Counted from the stretch's first letter, positions 52,349 through 62,572 are shown. The stretch: DNA of 64,000 nucleotides from Nostoc sp. NIES-3756 (GCF_001548375.1 NZ_AP017295.1:496001-560000), one strand, 5' to 3'. Numbers and translations are program-made. Notes: generated from the letters alone by a model not told the origin.

Positions 52349-53803
52349 TTATTGAATTTCCAATGATTTAATCATTGTTTCAGCTACATCTAGAAAATCA
52401 TTGTAATTATCTACTTTTGCTGTGTAAGTAATTACGTATGCCTTGCCACTTTTTAATGTAAACACTTGTAAGTTTTTTAAATCTTTGTTGCCATCTTTGC
52501 CTTGATATACTAAAGCTTCTCCTTGTTTATTAGTTACTATTTGTTCACTTGTATTGATAATTTTTGCGTCTACAAGGTTATTATTGATATCTTTAATAGA
52601 AGTGTGAGTAAATTCCTGTAATGTTCCAGGGAAATCTTCAATAGTGATAGTTAATTTTTCTTGAAAGTCATCTGACTCATTTTGTTTAGGGGAAATAAAT
52701 GTTACCAATTCTCCTGTAATACGGTTATTTATATCTTGTCTATTCCAGCTTTGAGGATACTTTATCTTGAGCTTCTCAGTGCTATTTTCATAGGTTAAGA
52801 ATGTTTCAGTTCTTGAAGAGATAAATTTTGTGATAGGAGTTATAAATATAGAGAAAATCAAAATCACGCCTGCAAGTACAGCTAAACTTAACTTGGGGAT
52901 AAAATTATTAGGTGATCGCAATGTTGGAGAAGATGCAGAAGGCGCGTTTAAAGACTGTACAGGTGTTATCTGAGTAGGTATTAACGCCCGGAAAGATTGT
53001 AAAGCTGCTTCGGCTGACTGAAAGCGATCAAGAAAGTAATAGCGTACCATTTTATCTAAAATGTCTGCTAATTCTTGGCTTACCTGTGCTTGATTTCGCC
53101 AAATGATTTCACCTGTACTAGTATCTTTGGGTAATTGCTCTGGTTTGATTCCCGTCAGAGCTTGAATACCAATTATTCCTACTGCATAAATATCACTTGT
53201 AAAATTCGGCTGACCATTAGCTTGTTCACTAGGCATATAGCCCATTGTACCAACTACAACAGTTCTAGGTTCTTGTCCTTCAGAAGTAACTATTTGAGTG
53301 CTAATTTGTTTGACTGAACCAAAGTCAATCAGCACAATTTTGCCATCTTGCTTTCGTATTATATTTGATGGTTTGATATCACGATGAACTACACCATGAT
53401 GATGAACGAATATTAAAATTTCTAAAATATCTTGTAAAAGTTTCAAAACGTAAGGTTCACTCAGCTTTTTACCGGGTAATAATTCTCTGCTTAAGTCGTG
53501 ACCTTCAATGTATTCTTGAACTAAATAAAATTCTTCTTCGTCTTCAAAATGAGCTAGAAGACGAGGGATATAGGCGTGATTTCCTAATGTTTCTAAAATC
53601 TCTGCTTCTTTATTGAACAAACGTCTAGCTTGTTCTAAAACATATGGGTTATTAGATATTGGTTGCAACTGTTTAACAACGCACTTAGGATTTCCAGGGC
53701 GTTGCATATCTTCGGCTAAGAAAGTAATACCAAATCCCCCTGTACCAATTTGTTGGAGAATTTGGTAGCGTCCACTAAGCTTTTGACCCACGATCGCATT
53801 CAT
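52349..53803 (-). CDS. Serine/threonine protein kinase with C-terminal PsbP-like extracytoplasmic domain
   Basis: Membrane-bound Hanks-type kinase. The catalytic domain (~12-270) has the G-loop IGTGGFGITFLAED, K44, HRD loop with D142 (VVHRDIKPSN) and DFG at 160-162. One membrane helix (LSLAVLAGVILIFSIFITPI) near 305-325 follows a Ser/Pro linker. The remaining ~150 residues (KIKYPQSWNRQDINNRITGE to ..DVAETMIKSLEI) look like a PsbP-fold domain, likely outside the cytoplasm and possibly sensory. It faces the exported protease-TPR genes convergently. Confidence 0.9.
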   Translation of the reverse strand: MNAIVGQKLSGRYQILQQIGTGGFGITFLAEDMQRPGNPKCVVKQLQPISNNPYVLEQARRLFNKEAEILETLGNHAYIPRLLAHFEDEEEFYLVQEYIEGHDLSRELLPGKKLSEPYVLKLLQDILEILIFVHHHGVVHRDIKPSNIIRKQDGKIVLIDFGSVKQISTQIVTSEGQEPRTVVVGTMGYMPSEQANGQPNFTSDIYAVGIIGIQALTGIKPEQLPKDTSTGEIIWRNQAQVSQELADILDKMVRYYFLDRFQSAEAALQSFRALIPTQITPVQSLNAPSASSPTLRSPNNFIPKLSLAVLAGVILIFSIFITPITKFISSRTETFLTYENSTEKLKIKYPQSWNRQDINNRITGELVTFISPKQNESDDFQEKLTITIEDFPGTLQEFTHTSIKDINNNLVDAKIINTSEQIVTNKQGEALVYQGKDGNKDLKNLQVFTLKSGKAYVITYTAKVDNYNDFLDVAETMIKSLEIQ

Positions 53804-53909
53804 CTTACATCCTGCAAGTTCTAACTCATTGAACTTATGCGTTGATGTTATCTTGGCATAAACCGTGACCTTCAGTGTTGAGCCTATTCAATTTAGTGAA
53901 AACTTTACG

Positions 53910-53960
53910 GCGATGCCTCGTAAAGTAGGCATCGCGGATTTTAGATAATATCTAAAATCC
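53910..53960 (-). terminator. Double hairpin behind pnp
   Basis: Two adjacent perfect stems: GCGATGCCT/AGGCATCGC and GGATTTTAGAT/ATCTAAAATCC. The second lies 9 bases beyond the pnp stop, on the minus strand. T-runs are weak, so a decay-blocking role is as likely as true termination. Confidence 0.6.
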
Positions 53961-53968
53961 CAATCGAT

Positions 53969-56125
53969 TTAACGATTCACCGCCGCAGCTTCCCGCGCCG
54001 CAGCTGCTTGGTCTGGGTGTATACCCAAGCGGGTGAGATTAATTCGTCCTTTATTGTCAATTTCGCGCACTTTGACAATAACTTCATCTCCAACCGCTAC
54101 TTCATCCTCAACTTTACCAACACGATAATCGGCTAGTTGGGAAATGTGGATCATCCCTTCCTTCCCTGGCAGAAATTCCACAAAAGCACCAATAGGTATA
54201 ATCCGCGTCACACGTCCCGCGTAAACGTCGCCTTCATTCAGCTTACGGGTCATGCCTTGGATAATATTCTTGGCTCTCTTCGCTTTGGTTTCATCAACCG
54301 CAGAAATGGTGACTGTGCCATCATCCTCGATGTCAATTTTCGCACCAGTTTCTTCGGTAATACCTTTAATTGTCTTACCACCAGGCCCAATGACTAAACC
54401 AATCATGTCTGAGTCAATCTTGATGGTCAACAGGCGAGGCGCGTAGGGTGATGTTTCGGTGCGTGGGGTGTCGATAGTTTGGAGCATTTTGTCCAAAATA
54501 TGCAGCCTAGCAGATTTGGCTTGGTGGATGGCTTGGGCTATCACCTCTAAGGATAAACCAGAGATTTTCATGTCCATTTGCAAGGCGGTAATACCTGTAT
54601 CCGTCCCTGCAACTTTAAAGTCCATGTCACCCAAGAAGTCTTCAATGCCTTGAATATCTGTTAAGACTCGGACTTCATCACCTTCCTTAATCAAACCCAT
54701 CGCTGCACCACTCACGGGTTTAAGAATTGGCACACCTGCATCCATTAAGGCCAAGGTGGAACCGCAGACTGAACCCATTGAGGTGGAACCGTTGGAAGAA
54801 AGTACTTCCGAAACGACACGAATCACGTAAGGGAATTGCTCTTTGGGAGGTAGTACAGGTAAGATGGCTCTCTCTGCTAATGCACCGTGACCAACCTCCC
54901 GTCTACCAGGGGCGCGTAAAGGCTTGGTTTCGCCCACGGAGAAGGGTGGGAAGTTGTAGTGATGTAAGTAGCGTTTGGATTGGTCTGTTTGCAGGTCATC
55001 GTTGAGGTTTTGGGCATCGCCTGGAGTCCCCAAGGTACAAGCGGATAAAACCTGAGTTAATCCCCGATTAAATAAGCCGCTACCGTGGACGCGCTTGGGT
55101 AAAACACCAACTTGGCAAGAGACTGGACGCACTTCATCAAGTTTACGACCATCAACGCGCACGTTATCTTCAACGATTTGACGGCGCATGAAGTACTTAG
55201 TAATGTCTTTAAAAGTGTTGCCCAGAGCTTTGCCGTCTGCGGTGGCTGCTACCTTAATTGGGTCTTCGTCTGGGAGTTCGGCGATCGCTGTGGCAATATT
55301 TTCTTTAACAACATCCAACGCAGCATCGCGTTCGGGTTTGGTTAGTTCAAATTGAGCCAGAATTTTCTTAATTTCGTCGTTAGCGCGATCGCGGATATAA
55401 TTTTCCAGGGTTTGGTCTACCTCTGGTCGTACTTCCTGCACAATTTCTAGACCGAGTTCGGCTACTAGGTCTTGCTGCGCTTTGATTAAGTCACGCACAG
55501 CTTCATAACCAAAATCAATCGCCTCAATAATATCTCGCTCGGGTAATTGATTTGCCCCAGCTTCCACCATGATTACACCATCAGGTGAACCTGCGACAAT
55601 CAGATCCAATTCCCCAGCTTCAATTTCTGCGTAGGTGGGGTTAATAATGAAGTCATCGCCCACTAAACCTACCCTCACGGCTGCCATTGGCCCGTTAAAG
55701 GGGATTTGCGCGATTAAGGTGGCAATGGAAGCACCTGTTACTGCTAATACGTCCGGTGGTACTTGTTCATCCATCGACATTGTAAAAGCGATGACTTGCA
55801 AGTCATCCCGCAACCATGAAGGGAACAAAGGACGCAGAGGACGGTCTATCAAACGGCTGGTGAGAATGGCTTTTTCTGGCGGACGACCTTCTCGGCGCAT
55901 AATCCCACCAGGGATTCTCCCCGCCGCATACAATCTTTCTTCGTAATCTACTGTCAGGGGAAGAAAATCAATGCCCTCTCTGGCTTGCGATCGCGTAGCT
56001 GTCACTAGAACAGCTGTATCCCCCGATTCTATCAAAACCGACCCACCCGCTTGGGGTGCTAGTAGGCCTACTTTCAGTCGAATATCCCTTCCATCGAAGG
56101 ATATTGACTTCTCAAATTCTGCCAT
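53969..56125 (-). CDS. pnp: Polyribonucleotide nucleotidyltransferase (PNPase)
   Basis: Phosphorolytic 3'-5' exoribonuclease and polymerase, central in cyanobacterial mRNA decay and tailing. Two RNase PH domains (starting [20 protein letters not shown] and [14 protein letters not shown]), a KH domain ([20 protein letters not shown]) and a C-terminal S1 domain ([20 protein letters not shown]). Asp/Gly-rich [20 protein letters not shown] carries the catalytic residues. At 718 residues it is full length. It is a single gene. Confidence 0.97.
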   Translation of the reverse strand: MAEFEKSISFDGRDIRLKVGLLAPQAGGSVLIESGDTAVLVTATRSQAREGIDFLPLTVDYEERLYAAGRIPGGIMRREGRPPEKAILTSRLIDRPLRPLFPSWLRDDLQVIAFTMSMDEQVPPDVLAVTGASIATLIAQIPFNGPMAAVRVGLVGDDFIINPTYAEIEAGELDLIVAGSPDGVIMVEAGANQLPERDIIEAIDFGYEAVRDLIKAQQDLVAELGLEIVQEVRPEVDQTLENYIRDRANDEIKKILAQFELTKPERDAALDVVKENIATAIAELPDEDPIKVAATADGKALGNTFKDITKYFMRRQIVEDNVRVDGRKLDEVRPVSCQVGVLPKRVHGSGLFNRGLTQVLSACTLGTPGDAQNLNDDLQTDQSKRYLHHYNFPPFSVGETKPLRAPGRREVGHGALAERAILPVLPPKEQFPYVIRVVSEVLSSNGSTSMGSVCGSTLALMDAGVPILKPVSGAAMGLIKEGDEVRVLTDIQGIEDFLGDMDFKVAGTDTGITALQMDMKISGLSLEVIAQAIHQAKSARLHILDKMLQTIDTPRTETSPYAPRLLTIKIDSDMIGLVIGPGGKTIKGITEETGAKIDIEDDGTVTISAVDETKAKRAKNIIQGMTRKLNEGDVYAGRVTRIIPIGAFVEFLPGKEGMIHISQLADYRVGKVEDEVAVGDEVIVKVREIDNKGRINLTRLGIHPDQAAAAREAAAVNR

Positions 56126-56225
56126 TCAGCTTTTTTTCCTTCTATGCACGCTATTCTCTCTCTGTGGCAATCCTAACATTTATGCCCTGTAACTGGCTCC
56201 TGTTACACACAAACAGCAATACGAA

Positions 56226-56276
56226 ATTAGTCATTAGTCATTAGTCCATAGTCAACAGTCCATAGTTTATTCTCCC
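56226..56276. repeat. Heptamer tandem repeat (AGTCATT)n
   Basis: Three good copies plus variants (AGTCCAT, AGTCAAC), reaching the stop end of the GNAT gene and followed by a CTCCCCCTACTTCCCC string. Confidence 0.8.
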
Positions 56277-56818
56277 CCTACTTCCCCATACATGATCAGT
56301 GCCTTGACCAGTTTTCCATCAGCTAGCTTGGCTGCGTTAGGAATGCTGCCAATGATATCAAAGCCTAAGGACTGCCATAAGCTAATTGAAGGTATATTAG
56401 TCTCAAAGACCAAATTAAATATGACAGCCTCGTAGCCTAAGTGGGCTGCTATTAAGAGCATGGATTCTCCCATGAACCTACCTATGCCCTGACCCCGCAG
56501 TCCTGGTTGTACAATAAAACCAGCGTTGCAGATATGACTGCACCGCCCTGGAAAGTTCGATTTGATATAAAATGACCCTAGTATTGTTTGTGGCTTGTAT
56601 GCCCCATCGTCACCAGATACCCTAACAACAAAAGCTTCTTTACTCAACCAGTAAGCTGCAAATTCTGATTGTGATAGTGGTTGCTTTTGCGGATAAGTTT
56701 TACCTTCATCAATTACATAATTTAGTAGTTTTCTAACATCTTCATATTCTTGATTTTTTATATAATCTAATTCTACAGTTGTACCGTTTTTTAAGACTTT
56801 ATATAGAGGAAGATCCAT
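56267..56818 (-). CDS. GNAT family N-acetyltransferase
   Basis: A 183-residue acetyltransferase. The acetyl-CoA motif is VQPGLRGQGIGRFMGESMLL near residue 110, followed by VFETNIPSISLWQSLGFDIIG. It has no signal peptide. Substrate is not predictable. Its C-terminal residues (MYGEVGGE) and stop touch a pyrimidine-rich repeat, so the end may have been shifted by repeat growth. It is divergent from the SNF2 helicase gene. Confidence 0.88.
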   Translation of the reverse strand: MDLPLYKVLKNGTTVELDYIKNQEYEDVRKLLNYVIDEGKTYPQKQPLSQSEFAAYWLSKEAFVVRVSGDDGAYKPQTILGSFYIKSNFPGRCSHICNAGFIVQPGLRGQGIGRFMGESMLLIAAHLGYEAVIFNLVFETNIPSISLWQSLGFDIIGSIPNAAKLADGKLVKALIMYGEVGGE

Positions 56819-57004
56819 TATTTATGTTCTTTGATTTATAGCAATTATTATATTAGTAAAAAATGAGGAGTATTAACCGCCGATATTTTTGTGTGTCAGT
56901 AGATGAAGGAACATGAGCAATGATATTTTATATTAGTTATTATTAAATAATATATAAGTACAAAAAATATTTATTAATTTAAGTAAAATTTGAGAAGTTA
57001 AAAG

Positions 57005-60000
57005 ATGGCAATTTTACACGGTAGTTGGATATCAAAAGAGCAAGATAGTTGTTTATTTATTTGGGGAGAAACTTGGCGATCGCCACAAGTGGACTTTGAT
57101 TTTGCAGAGGTAGTAGTTAATCCTCTGGCGTTGTCGGCATCTGAATTAAGTGAGTGGTTGCAGTCTCAACATGGGACAATTTTTAAACTACTACCACAAA
57201 AAGTAGAGAAGCGAACTTCTAAAGCAGCTAGTGACACAAAAATAAATTTACCAATTACTTCACAAATAATTGCTCTACCAACAAAGATTTTTCAACCTAA
57301 AAAGAAAGAAGAAATTGTCATTTCTCCTATACATTCTGCTGCTTTAGCATCTGAAAGTGATCCTGATGTTTATCTACAACCTTGGCGCGTGGAAGGTTTT
57401 TGCCTTCCCCATAGTGCAGCAATTAAATTCCTCACTTCTTTACCTTTAAATATTACTGGTGAAGAAAATGCTTTTTTGGGTGGAGACTTACGTTTTTGGT
57501 CACAAATTTCCCGTTGGAGTTTAGATTTAATTTCTCGGTCTAAGTTTCTTCCTATTATCAACCAACAGCCGAATAATTCTATAAATGCCAAATGGCAAGT
57601 GCTTTTGGATAGTGCTGTAGATGGAACTCGTTTAGAAAAGTTTGCGGTAAAGATGCCGTTGGTTTGTCGGACTTACCAAGGAGTAGGGGGTGGGGGCTAT
57701 CCTTTATCTATTGATTTTCCTGTGCAGCCGCAGGAGTTGATATTGAAGTTTCTCAATGGTGTGATAGATACGCAGTTGCGGGAGATGGTAGGGAATCAGC
57801 CTGTGGTGGAAACTCGGTTGATAGCTTCTTTACCTCCGGCGGTACGACAGTGGTTACAGGCTTTAACTAATGCGTCTAATTCAGTTAGTGCGGATGTGGT
57901 TGGTTGGGAACGGTTAGAAGCGGCGCTGAAAGCTTGGACAATGCCGCTACAATATCAACTGGCTAGCAAAAATCAATTTCGCACTTGTTTTGAATTGTGT
58001 TCTCCAGCATCAGGAGAAAACCAATGGACGCTGGCGTATTTCTTGCAAGCAGCCGATGATCCAGAATTTTTAGTAGATGCAGCAACGATTTGGCAGCATC
58101 CTGTAGAACAATTAGTTTATCGAGAGCGATCAATTGAACAGCCCCAGGAGACATTTTTGCGGGGTTTGGGGTTAGCTTCTCGATTGTACCCAGTCATTGC
58201 GCCTACTTTAGATACAGAATCGCCCCAATTTTGTCACCTCAACCCCATCCAAGCCTATGAATTTATCAAATCCGTTGCTTGGCGGTTTGAAGATAGCGGT
58301 TTAGGCGTGATTTTACCGCCGAGTTTGGCAAACCGGGAAGGTTGGGCAAATCGTTTGGGTTTAAAAATCTCTGCCGAAACGCCAAACAAAAAGCAAGGGC
58401 GTTTGGGATTGCAAAGTTTGTTGAATTTCCAATGGCAATTAGCAATTGGCGGGCAAACTATTTCTAAGGCGGAATTTGATAAGTTGGTAGCTTTAAAAAG
58501 CCCTTTAGTAGAAATTAATGGTGAGTGGGTGGAGTTGCGTCCCCAAGATATCAAGACAGCCGAAGCCTTTTTTGCTACCCGTAAAGACCAAATGGCTTTA
58601 TCTTTAGAAGATGCTTTACGTCTGAGTACCGGAGATACTCAAGTAATTGAGAAATTACCAGTAGTTAGTTTTGAAGCCTCCGGCGCATTACAAGAATTGA
58701 TAGGGGCGCTGACAAATAATCAAGCCGTTGCACCATTACCTAAGCCGAAGGACTTTCAAGGACAGTTACGTCCTTATCAAGAAAGGGGTGCGGCTTGGTT
58801 GGCTTTCCTCGAACGTTGGGGTTTAGGCGCTTGTCTCGCTGACGATATGGGATTGGGCAAAACGATTCAGTTCATTGCCTTTCTTTTGCACCTGAAAGAA
58901 CAGGATGTTCTAGAAAATCCAACTTTATTAGTTTGTCCTACTTCTGTTTTAGGTAACTGGGAAAGGGAAGTCAAAAAATTTGCCCCTACACTAAAAGTTC
59001 TCCAATATCATGGTGATAAACGTCCCAAAGGTAAAGCCTTTCAAGAAGCAGTTAAAAAGCATGATTTAGTTATCACCAGTTACTCATTAGTGCATAGAGA
59101 TGTGAAATCATTACAAGGTGTTTCTTGGCAGATAATTGTTTTAGATGAAGCCCAAAATGTTAAGAATGCCGAAGCCAAGCAATCACAGGCAGTTAGACAA
59201 CTAGAAACAACATTTCGCATTGCTTTGACAGGTACACCAGTAGAAAATAGACTACAGGAACTTTGGTCAATTCTAGATTTTCTCAATCCGGGTTATTTAG
59301 GTAATAAACAATTCTTCCAAAGACGCTTTGCTATGCCAATTGAAAAGTATGGTGATGCAGCATCTTTAAATCAATTGCGTGCTTTAGTACAACCATTTAT
59401 TCTGCGCCGTCTAAAAACAGACCGGGAAATTATTCAGGATTTGCCAGATAAGCAAGAAATGACGGTATTTTGTGGTTTGAGCGCGGAACAAGCTGCACTT
59501 TATCAACAAACTGTAGAAGCATCTTTAGCAGATATTGAATCAGCCGAAGGATTACAACGTCGAGGGATGATTTTAGCTTTATTAATTAAACTCAAACAAA
59601 TCTGTAATCATCCGGCGCAATATCTGAAAGCAAATACTTTGGATAAATACAGTTCAGGTAAATTACAACGTTTAGAAGAAATGTTGGAAGAAGTATTAGC
59701 AGAAGGTGATACTTACGGCGCTGCTAGTGGGGGGAGGGCTTTAATTTTTACCCAATTTGCAGAGTGGGGTAAATTACTCAAACCACATTTAGAAAAACAA
59801 CTAGGACGAGAAATATTCTTCTTATATGGTAGTAGCAGTAAAAAGCAACGTGAAGAAATGATTGACCGTTTTCAACACGACCCCCAAGGGCCACCGATTA
59901 TGATTCTTTCTCTCAAAGCTGGTGGTGTGGGATTAAATTTAACTAGGGCAAATCATGTATTTCACTTTGATAGATGGTGGAACCCTGCTGTAGAAAATCA

Positions 60001-60232
60001 AGCTACAGACCGCGTATTTCGCATTGGTCAAACGCGCAATGTGCAGGTGCATAAATTTGTTTGCAATGGCACATTAGAAGAGAAAATTCACGACATGATT
60101 GAGAGTAAAAAACAATTAGCTGAACAAGTTGTAGGTGCGGGTGAAGAGTGGTTGACTGAATTGGATACAGACCAATTGCGTAATTTACTTATACTTGACC
60201 GTAGTGCCGTAATTGATGAAGACACAGATTAA
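57005..60232 (+). CDS. SNF2/RapA-type helicase
   Basis: A 1075-residue DNA translocase. The N-terminal ~590 residues are a SNF2-associated region of the DUF3670 type (WRVEGFCLPHSAAIKFLTSL and ENAFLGGDLRFWSQISRW). The motor has Walker A LADDMGLGKTIQF near 612, DEAQ in IIVLDEAQNVKN, motif III LTGTPVENRLQELWSIL, and motifs V/VI in SLKAGGVGLNLTRANHVFHF and ATDRVFRIGQT. Bacterial SNF2 proteins of this class remodel protein-DNA contacts or act in repair; no specific role here. A nuclease or methylase partner is not adjacent. Confidence 0.94.
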   Translation: MAILHGSWISKEQDSCLFIWGETWRSPQVDFDFAEVVVNPLALSASELSEWLQSQHGTIFKLLPQKVEKRTSKAASDTKINLPITSQIIALPTKIFQPKKKEEIVISPIHSAALASESDPDVYLQPWRVEGFCLPHSAAIKFLTSLPLNITGEENAFLGGDLRFWSQISRWSLDLISRSKFLPIINQQPNNSINAKWQVLLDSAVDGTRLEKFAVKMPLVCRTYQGVGGGGYPLSIDFPVQPQELILKFLNGVIDTQLREMVGNQPVVETRLIASLPPAVRQWLQALTNASNSVSADVVGWERLEAALKAWTMPLQYQLASKNQFRTCFELCSPASGENQWTLAYFLQAADDPEFLVDAATIWQHPVEQLVYRERSIEQPQETFLRGLGLASRLYPVIAPTLDTESPQFCHLNPIQAYEFIKSVAWRFEDSGLGVILPPSLANREGWANRLGLKISAETPNKKQGRLGLQSLLNFQWQLAIGGQTISKAEFDKLVALKSPLVEINGEWVELRPQDIKTAEAFFATRKDQMALSLEDALRLSTGDTQVIEKLPVVSFEASGALQELIGALTNNQAVAPLPKPKDFQGQLRPYQERGAAWLAFLERWGLGACLADDMGLGKTIQFIAFLLHLKEQDVLENPTLLVCPTSVLGNWEREVKKFAPTLKVLQYHGDKRPKGKAFQEAVKKHDLVITSYSLVHRDVKSLQGVSWQIIVLDEAQNVKNAEAKQSQAVRQLETTFRIALTGTPVENRLQELWSILDFLNPGYLGNKQFFQRRFAMPIEKYGDAASLNQLRALVQPFILRRLKTDREIIQDLPDKQEMTVFCGLSAEQAALYQQTVEASLADIESAEGLQRRGMILALLIKLKQICNHPAQYLKANTLDKYSSGKLQRLEEMLEEVLAEGDTYGAASGGRALIFTQFAEWGKLLKPHLEKQLGREIFFLYGSSSKKQREEMIDRFQHDPQGPPIMILSLKAGGVGLNLTRANHVFHFDRWWNPAVENQATDRVFRIGQTRNVQVHKFVCNGTLEEKIHDMIESKKQLAEQVVGAGEEWLTELDTDQLRNLLILDRSAVIDEDTD

Positions 60233-60237
60233 TCTAT

Positions 60238-60284
60238 CTCTGTGCCTCCATGTCTCTGTGGTTAAGGAATTCTTACCACAGAGA
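60238..60284. repeat. Long palindromic spacer element, partial copy
   Basis: Left arm CTCTGTGCCTCCATGTCTC and a right arm shortened to ACCACAGAGA. Related to the intact copy at 34097-34163. Lies six bases after the SNF2 stop. Confidence 0.7.
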
Positions 60285-60288
60285 ACTG

Positions 60289-60468
60289 TTAAGTTAATAG
60301 ATTTGGTTTGTCGGCAAAAGCAACAATTGTTGATACTGGGTATATTTGACTGATGGGCGCTGGCTTCATATCGCGGTAGTCTAATATTTGCACAATGATG
60401 AGATAGGCGATCGCTAAAAGAATCGAAATAGCTCCTGTAATAATTGCCACAAGTTTTTTACGTTCCAT
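60289..60468 (-). CDS. 59-residue single-span membrane protein
   Basis: MERKKLVAIITGAISILLAI, then AYLIIVQILDYRDMKPAPIS: one membrane helix (~6-29) with a basic N-terminus inside, then a soluble tail (QIYPVSTIVAFADKPNLLT). AGGAAG lies 6 bases before the ATG. The protein-like sequence and ribosome site support a gene, and I have the impression that similar 55-60-residue proteins are common in cyanobacteria. Function is unknown. It is convergent to the SNF2 helicase gene and divergent from cruP. Confidence 0.72.
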   Translation of the reverse strand: MERKKLVAIITGAISILLAIAYLIIVQILDYRDMKPAPISQIYPVSTIVAFADKPNLLT

Positions 60469-60574
60469 AACTACTTCCTGCCATCTAATTTATTGGTCTT
60501 TATCTATATTTACATTGACTGTGGCAATGTAAATATTGGTAATTTAGAAAAATTATGCACATCTAATTCGCATT

Positions 60575-60595
60575 AATTACGAATTACGAATTACA
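60575..60595. repeat. Heptamer tandem repeat (AATTACG)n
   Basis: Two perfect units and a variant, ending ~10 bases before the cruP start. Confidence 0.8.
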
Positions 60596-60605
60596 AATTA
60601 TCACT

Positions 60606-62150
60606 ATGTCTCTAACCCAAGAAATTCTCTCCCAATTACCAGGGGATGTTTTAACAAATTTACGCCGTACTGATAATATTCTTAAATCTATTCGAGAAAA
60701 CACTGTACCCACACCCTTAGTAGTTCATGAAAGTCAAACAAGTTTAGGTAACGTAAATTGGGATGCAATTATTTGTGGTGGGACATTAGGTATTCTCATC
60801 GGTTGCGCCTTAGCAGTACGGGGGTTACGGGTGGCGTTACTGGAGAGAGGTATTTTACAAGGTAGGGAACAGGAGTGGAATATCTCTCGTAAAGAGTTAG
60901 AGGTGTTTGTAGAATTGAACCTGCTAACTGAGGAGGAATTGGAAAAAGCGATCGCTACCGAATACAATCCAGCCAGAGTTAAATTTAAAGATGGTGGAGA
61001 AGTCTGGGTAAAGAATGTCTTAAATATTGGAGTAGATCCAGTCTATTTACTCGCTACTTTAAAACAAAAATTTTTAGAAGCTGGCGGACAGTTATTTGAG
61101 CAGACACCTTTTTCTGAAGTAGTTGTTCATCCAGATGGAGTGATAGTTAATCATCAATTCACCGCCAAATTATTGATAGATGCGATGGGACATCTTTCCC
61201 CCATCACCAAACAAGCACGCCAAGGTAAAAAACCCGATGCACTTTGCTTAGTTGTGGGAAGTTGCGCTCAAGGTTTTGCCGATAACCAAGCAGGCGACTT
61301 AATTTTATCCTTCACATCCTTGCAAAATCAATGTCAGTATTTTTGGGAAGCCTTCCCCGCCAGAGATGGGAGAACGACATACTTATTTACCTACATGGAT
61401 GCTCATACCCAACGCTTGAGCTTAGAAGACTTGTTTGAAGAATATTTACGCTTGTTACCAGAGTATCAAGGTGTAGAATTAGGACAGTTAAAATTTCAAA
61501 GAGCTTTGTTTGGGTTTTTTCCTAGCGATCGCCAAAGTCCACTCAAAACACCTTGGAATCGGATTCTCCCAGTAGGAGATAGTAGCGGAAATCAATCACC
61601 TTTAAGTTTTGGCGGTTTTGGGGCGATGGTACGCCACCTCAAGCGTTTAACATTAGGTATACACGAAGCCCTAAAAACTGAACAATTATCAGCCAAACCA
61701 TTAGCATTGCTGCAACCATATCAACCAAGCCTTAGTGTGACTTGGCTGTTTCAAAAAGCCATGAGTGTTGGTGTAAATCAAAACATTCCCCCAGAACAAA
61801 TTAACCAACTACTCTCGGCTGTTTTCCAAGAAATGCAGCAATTAGGAACACCCGTATTAAAACCTTTTTTGCAAGATATAGTCCAATTTTCCGCACTCAC
61901 GCAAACATTAGTAAAAACTGGTTTATCTCATCCGGCATTAGTAGCTAAAATAATTCCCCAGGTGGGTTTAGTAAATCTCCTAGATTGGTTAGTACATTAC
62001 ATCAACTTAGGAACTTATACTGCATTGTTTGCACTTAGCCCCATGTTAGAAACGTGGATTAAAAATTTACCACCCACACAACAATACTATTGGCATCGTT
62101 TGGTAGAGGCATGGAAATTTGGTTCTGGTGCTGATTACATGGAAAAATAG
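60606..62150 (+). CDS. cruP: CruP, lycopene-cyclase-like FAD-dependent protein
   Basis: A 514-residue flavoprotein related to the CruA lycopene cyclase. The FAD-binding dinucleotide fold is DAIICGGTLGILIGCALAVR near 54-73, followed by ERGILQGREQEWNISRKELE (family signature), DPVYLLATLKQKFLEAGG and the second FAD site RILPVGDSSGNQSPLSFGGF. Characterised plant and cyanobacterial CruP are not efficient cyclases and have been linked to protection from carotenoid epoxide and oxidative damage. The 514 length and GREQEWNISR pattern favour CruP over CruA. A large inverted repeat follows its stop. Confidence 0.85.
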   Translation: MSLTQEILSQLPGDVLTNLRRTDNILKSIRENTVPTPLVVHESQTSLGNVNWDAIICGGTLGILIGCALAVRGLRVALLERGILQGREQEWNISRKELEVFVELNLLTEEELEKAIATEYNPARVKFKDGGEVWVKNVLNIGVDPVYLLATLKQKFLEAGGQLFEQTPFSEVVVHPDGVIVNHQFTAKLLIDAMGHLSPITKQARQGKKPDALCLVVGSCAQGFADNQAGDLILSFTSLQNQCQYFWEAFPARDGRTTYLFTYMDAHTQRLSLEDLFEEYLRLLPEYQGVELGQLKFQRALFGFFPSDRQSPLKTPWNRILPVGDSSGNQSPLSFGGFGAMVRHLKRLTLGIHEALKTEQLSAKPLALLQPYQPSLSVTWLFQKAMSVGVNQNIPPEQINQLLSAVFQEMQQLGTPVLKPFLQDIVQFSALTQTLVKTGLSHPALVAKIIPQVGLVNLLDWLVHYINLGTYTALFALSPMLETWIKNLPPTQQYYWHRLVEAWKFGSGADYMEK

Positions 62151-62158
62151 GGAAAATT

Positions 62159-62212
62159 GTAGTAAGGACTTTAGTCTTGAAGCAATTATAAAAGGACTAA
62201 AGTCCTTACTAC
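62159..62212. terminator. Bidirectional terminator-like inverted repeat
   Basis: Perfect 18-bp arms GTAGTAAGGACTTTAGTC / GACTAAAGTCCTTACTAC with an 18-base spacer, exactly between convergent cruP and the Rieske gene. No long T-run; it may be a dispersed repeat serving as terminator. Confidence 0.6.
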
Positions 62213-62221
62213 GAACCATAT

Positions 62222-62572
62222 TTACACTTCTACCCAAATACTACCTTCTTCTATACGGGTAGGAAAGACGGATAGTCCTTTTTCTTTAGAAATCATACCC
62301 ATCACTTTGCCAATCCCAGGAGGGAAAGGAATCCAAGTAGTAGGATTACCTGTAGCTAGGTCAAAAGCACTACGATGAAATGGACAAACGATCGCACCAT
62401 CATCTGTGATTTTTCCTTTTTGCAAAGGTAATTTTAAGTGAGGACAAGAATTTTCTATCGCAAAAACTTGGTTGTTATGGTTGAGTAGCAGAATGTTACG
62501 TTGTTCGACCTTCACCACTTTACGTCCATTTTCTGGCAATTCATCTTGGGCAATCACTTTAATCCAGTTCAT
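62222..62572 (-). CDS. Rieske [2Fe-2S] ferredoxin-type protein
   Basis: A 116-residue soluble Rieske protein. The ligands are in CPHLKLPLQKG (Cys, His) and CPFHRSAFDL (Cys, His). No oxygenase catalytic domain follows, so it serves as an electron carrier, or as the small subunit of a nitrite reductase- or dioxygenase-like system. It has no signal peptide, which separates it from the cytochrome b6f Rieske protein. Convergent with cruP; a functional link is only a guess. Confidence 0.92.
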   Translation of the reverse strand: MNWIKVIAQDELPENGRKVVKVEQRNILLLNHNNQVFAIENSCPHLKLPLQKGKITDDGAIVCPFHRSAFDLATGNPTTWIPFPPGIGKVMGMISKEKGLSVFPTRIEEGSIWVEV

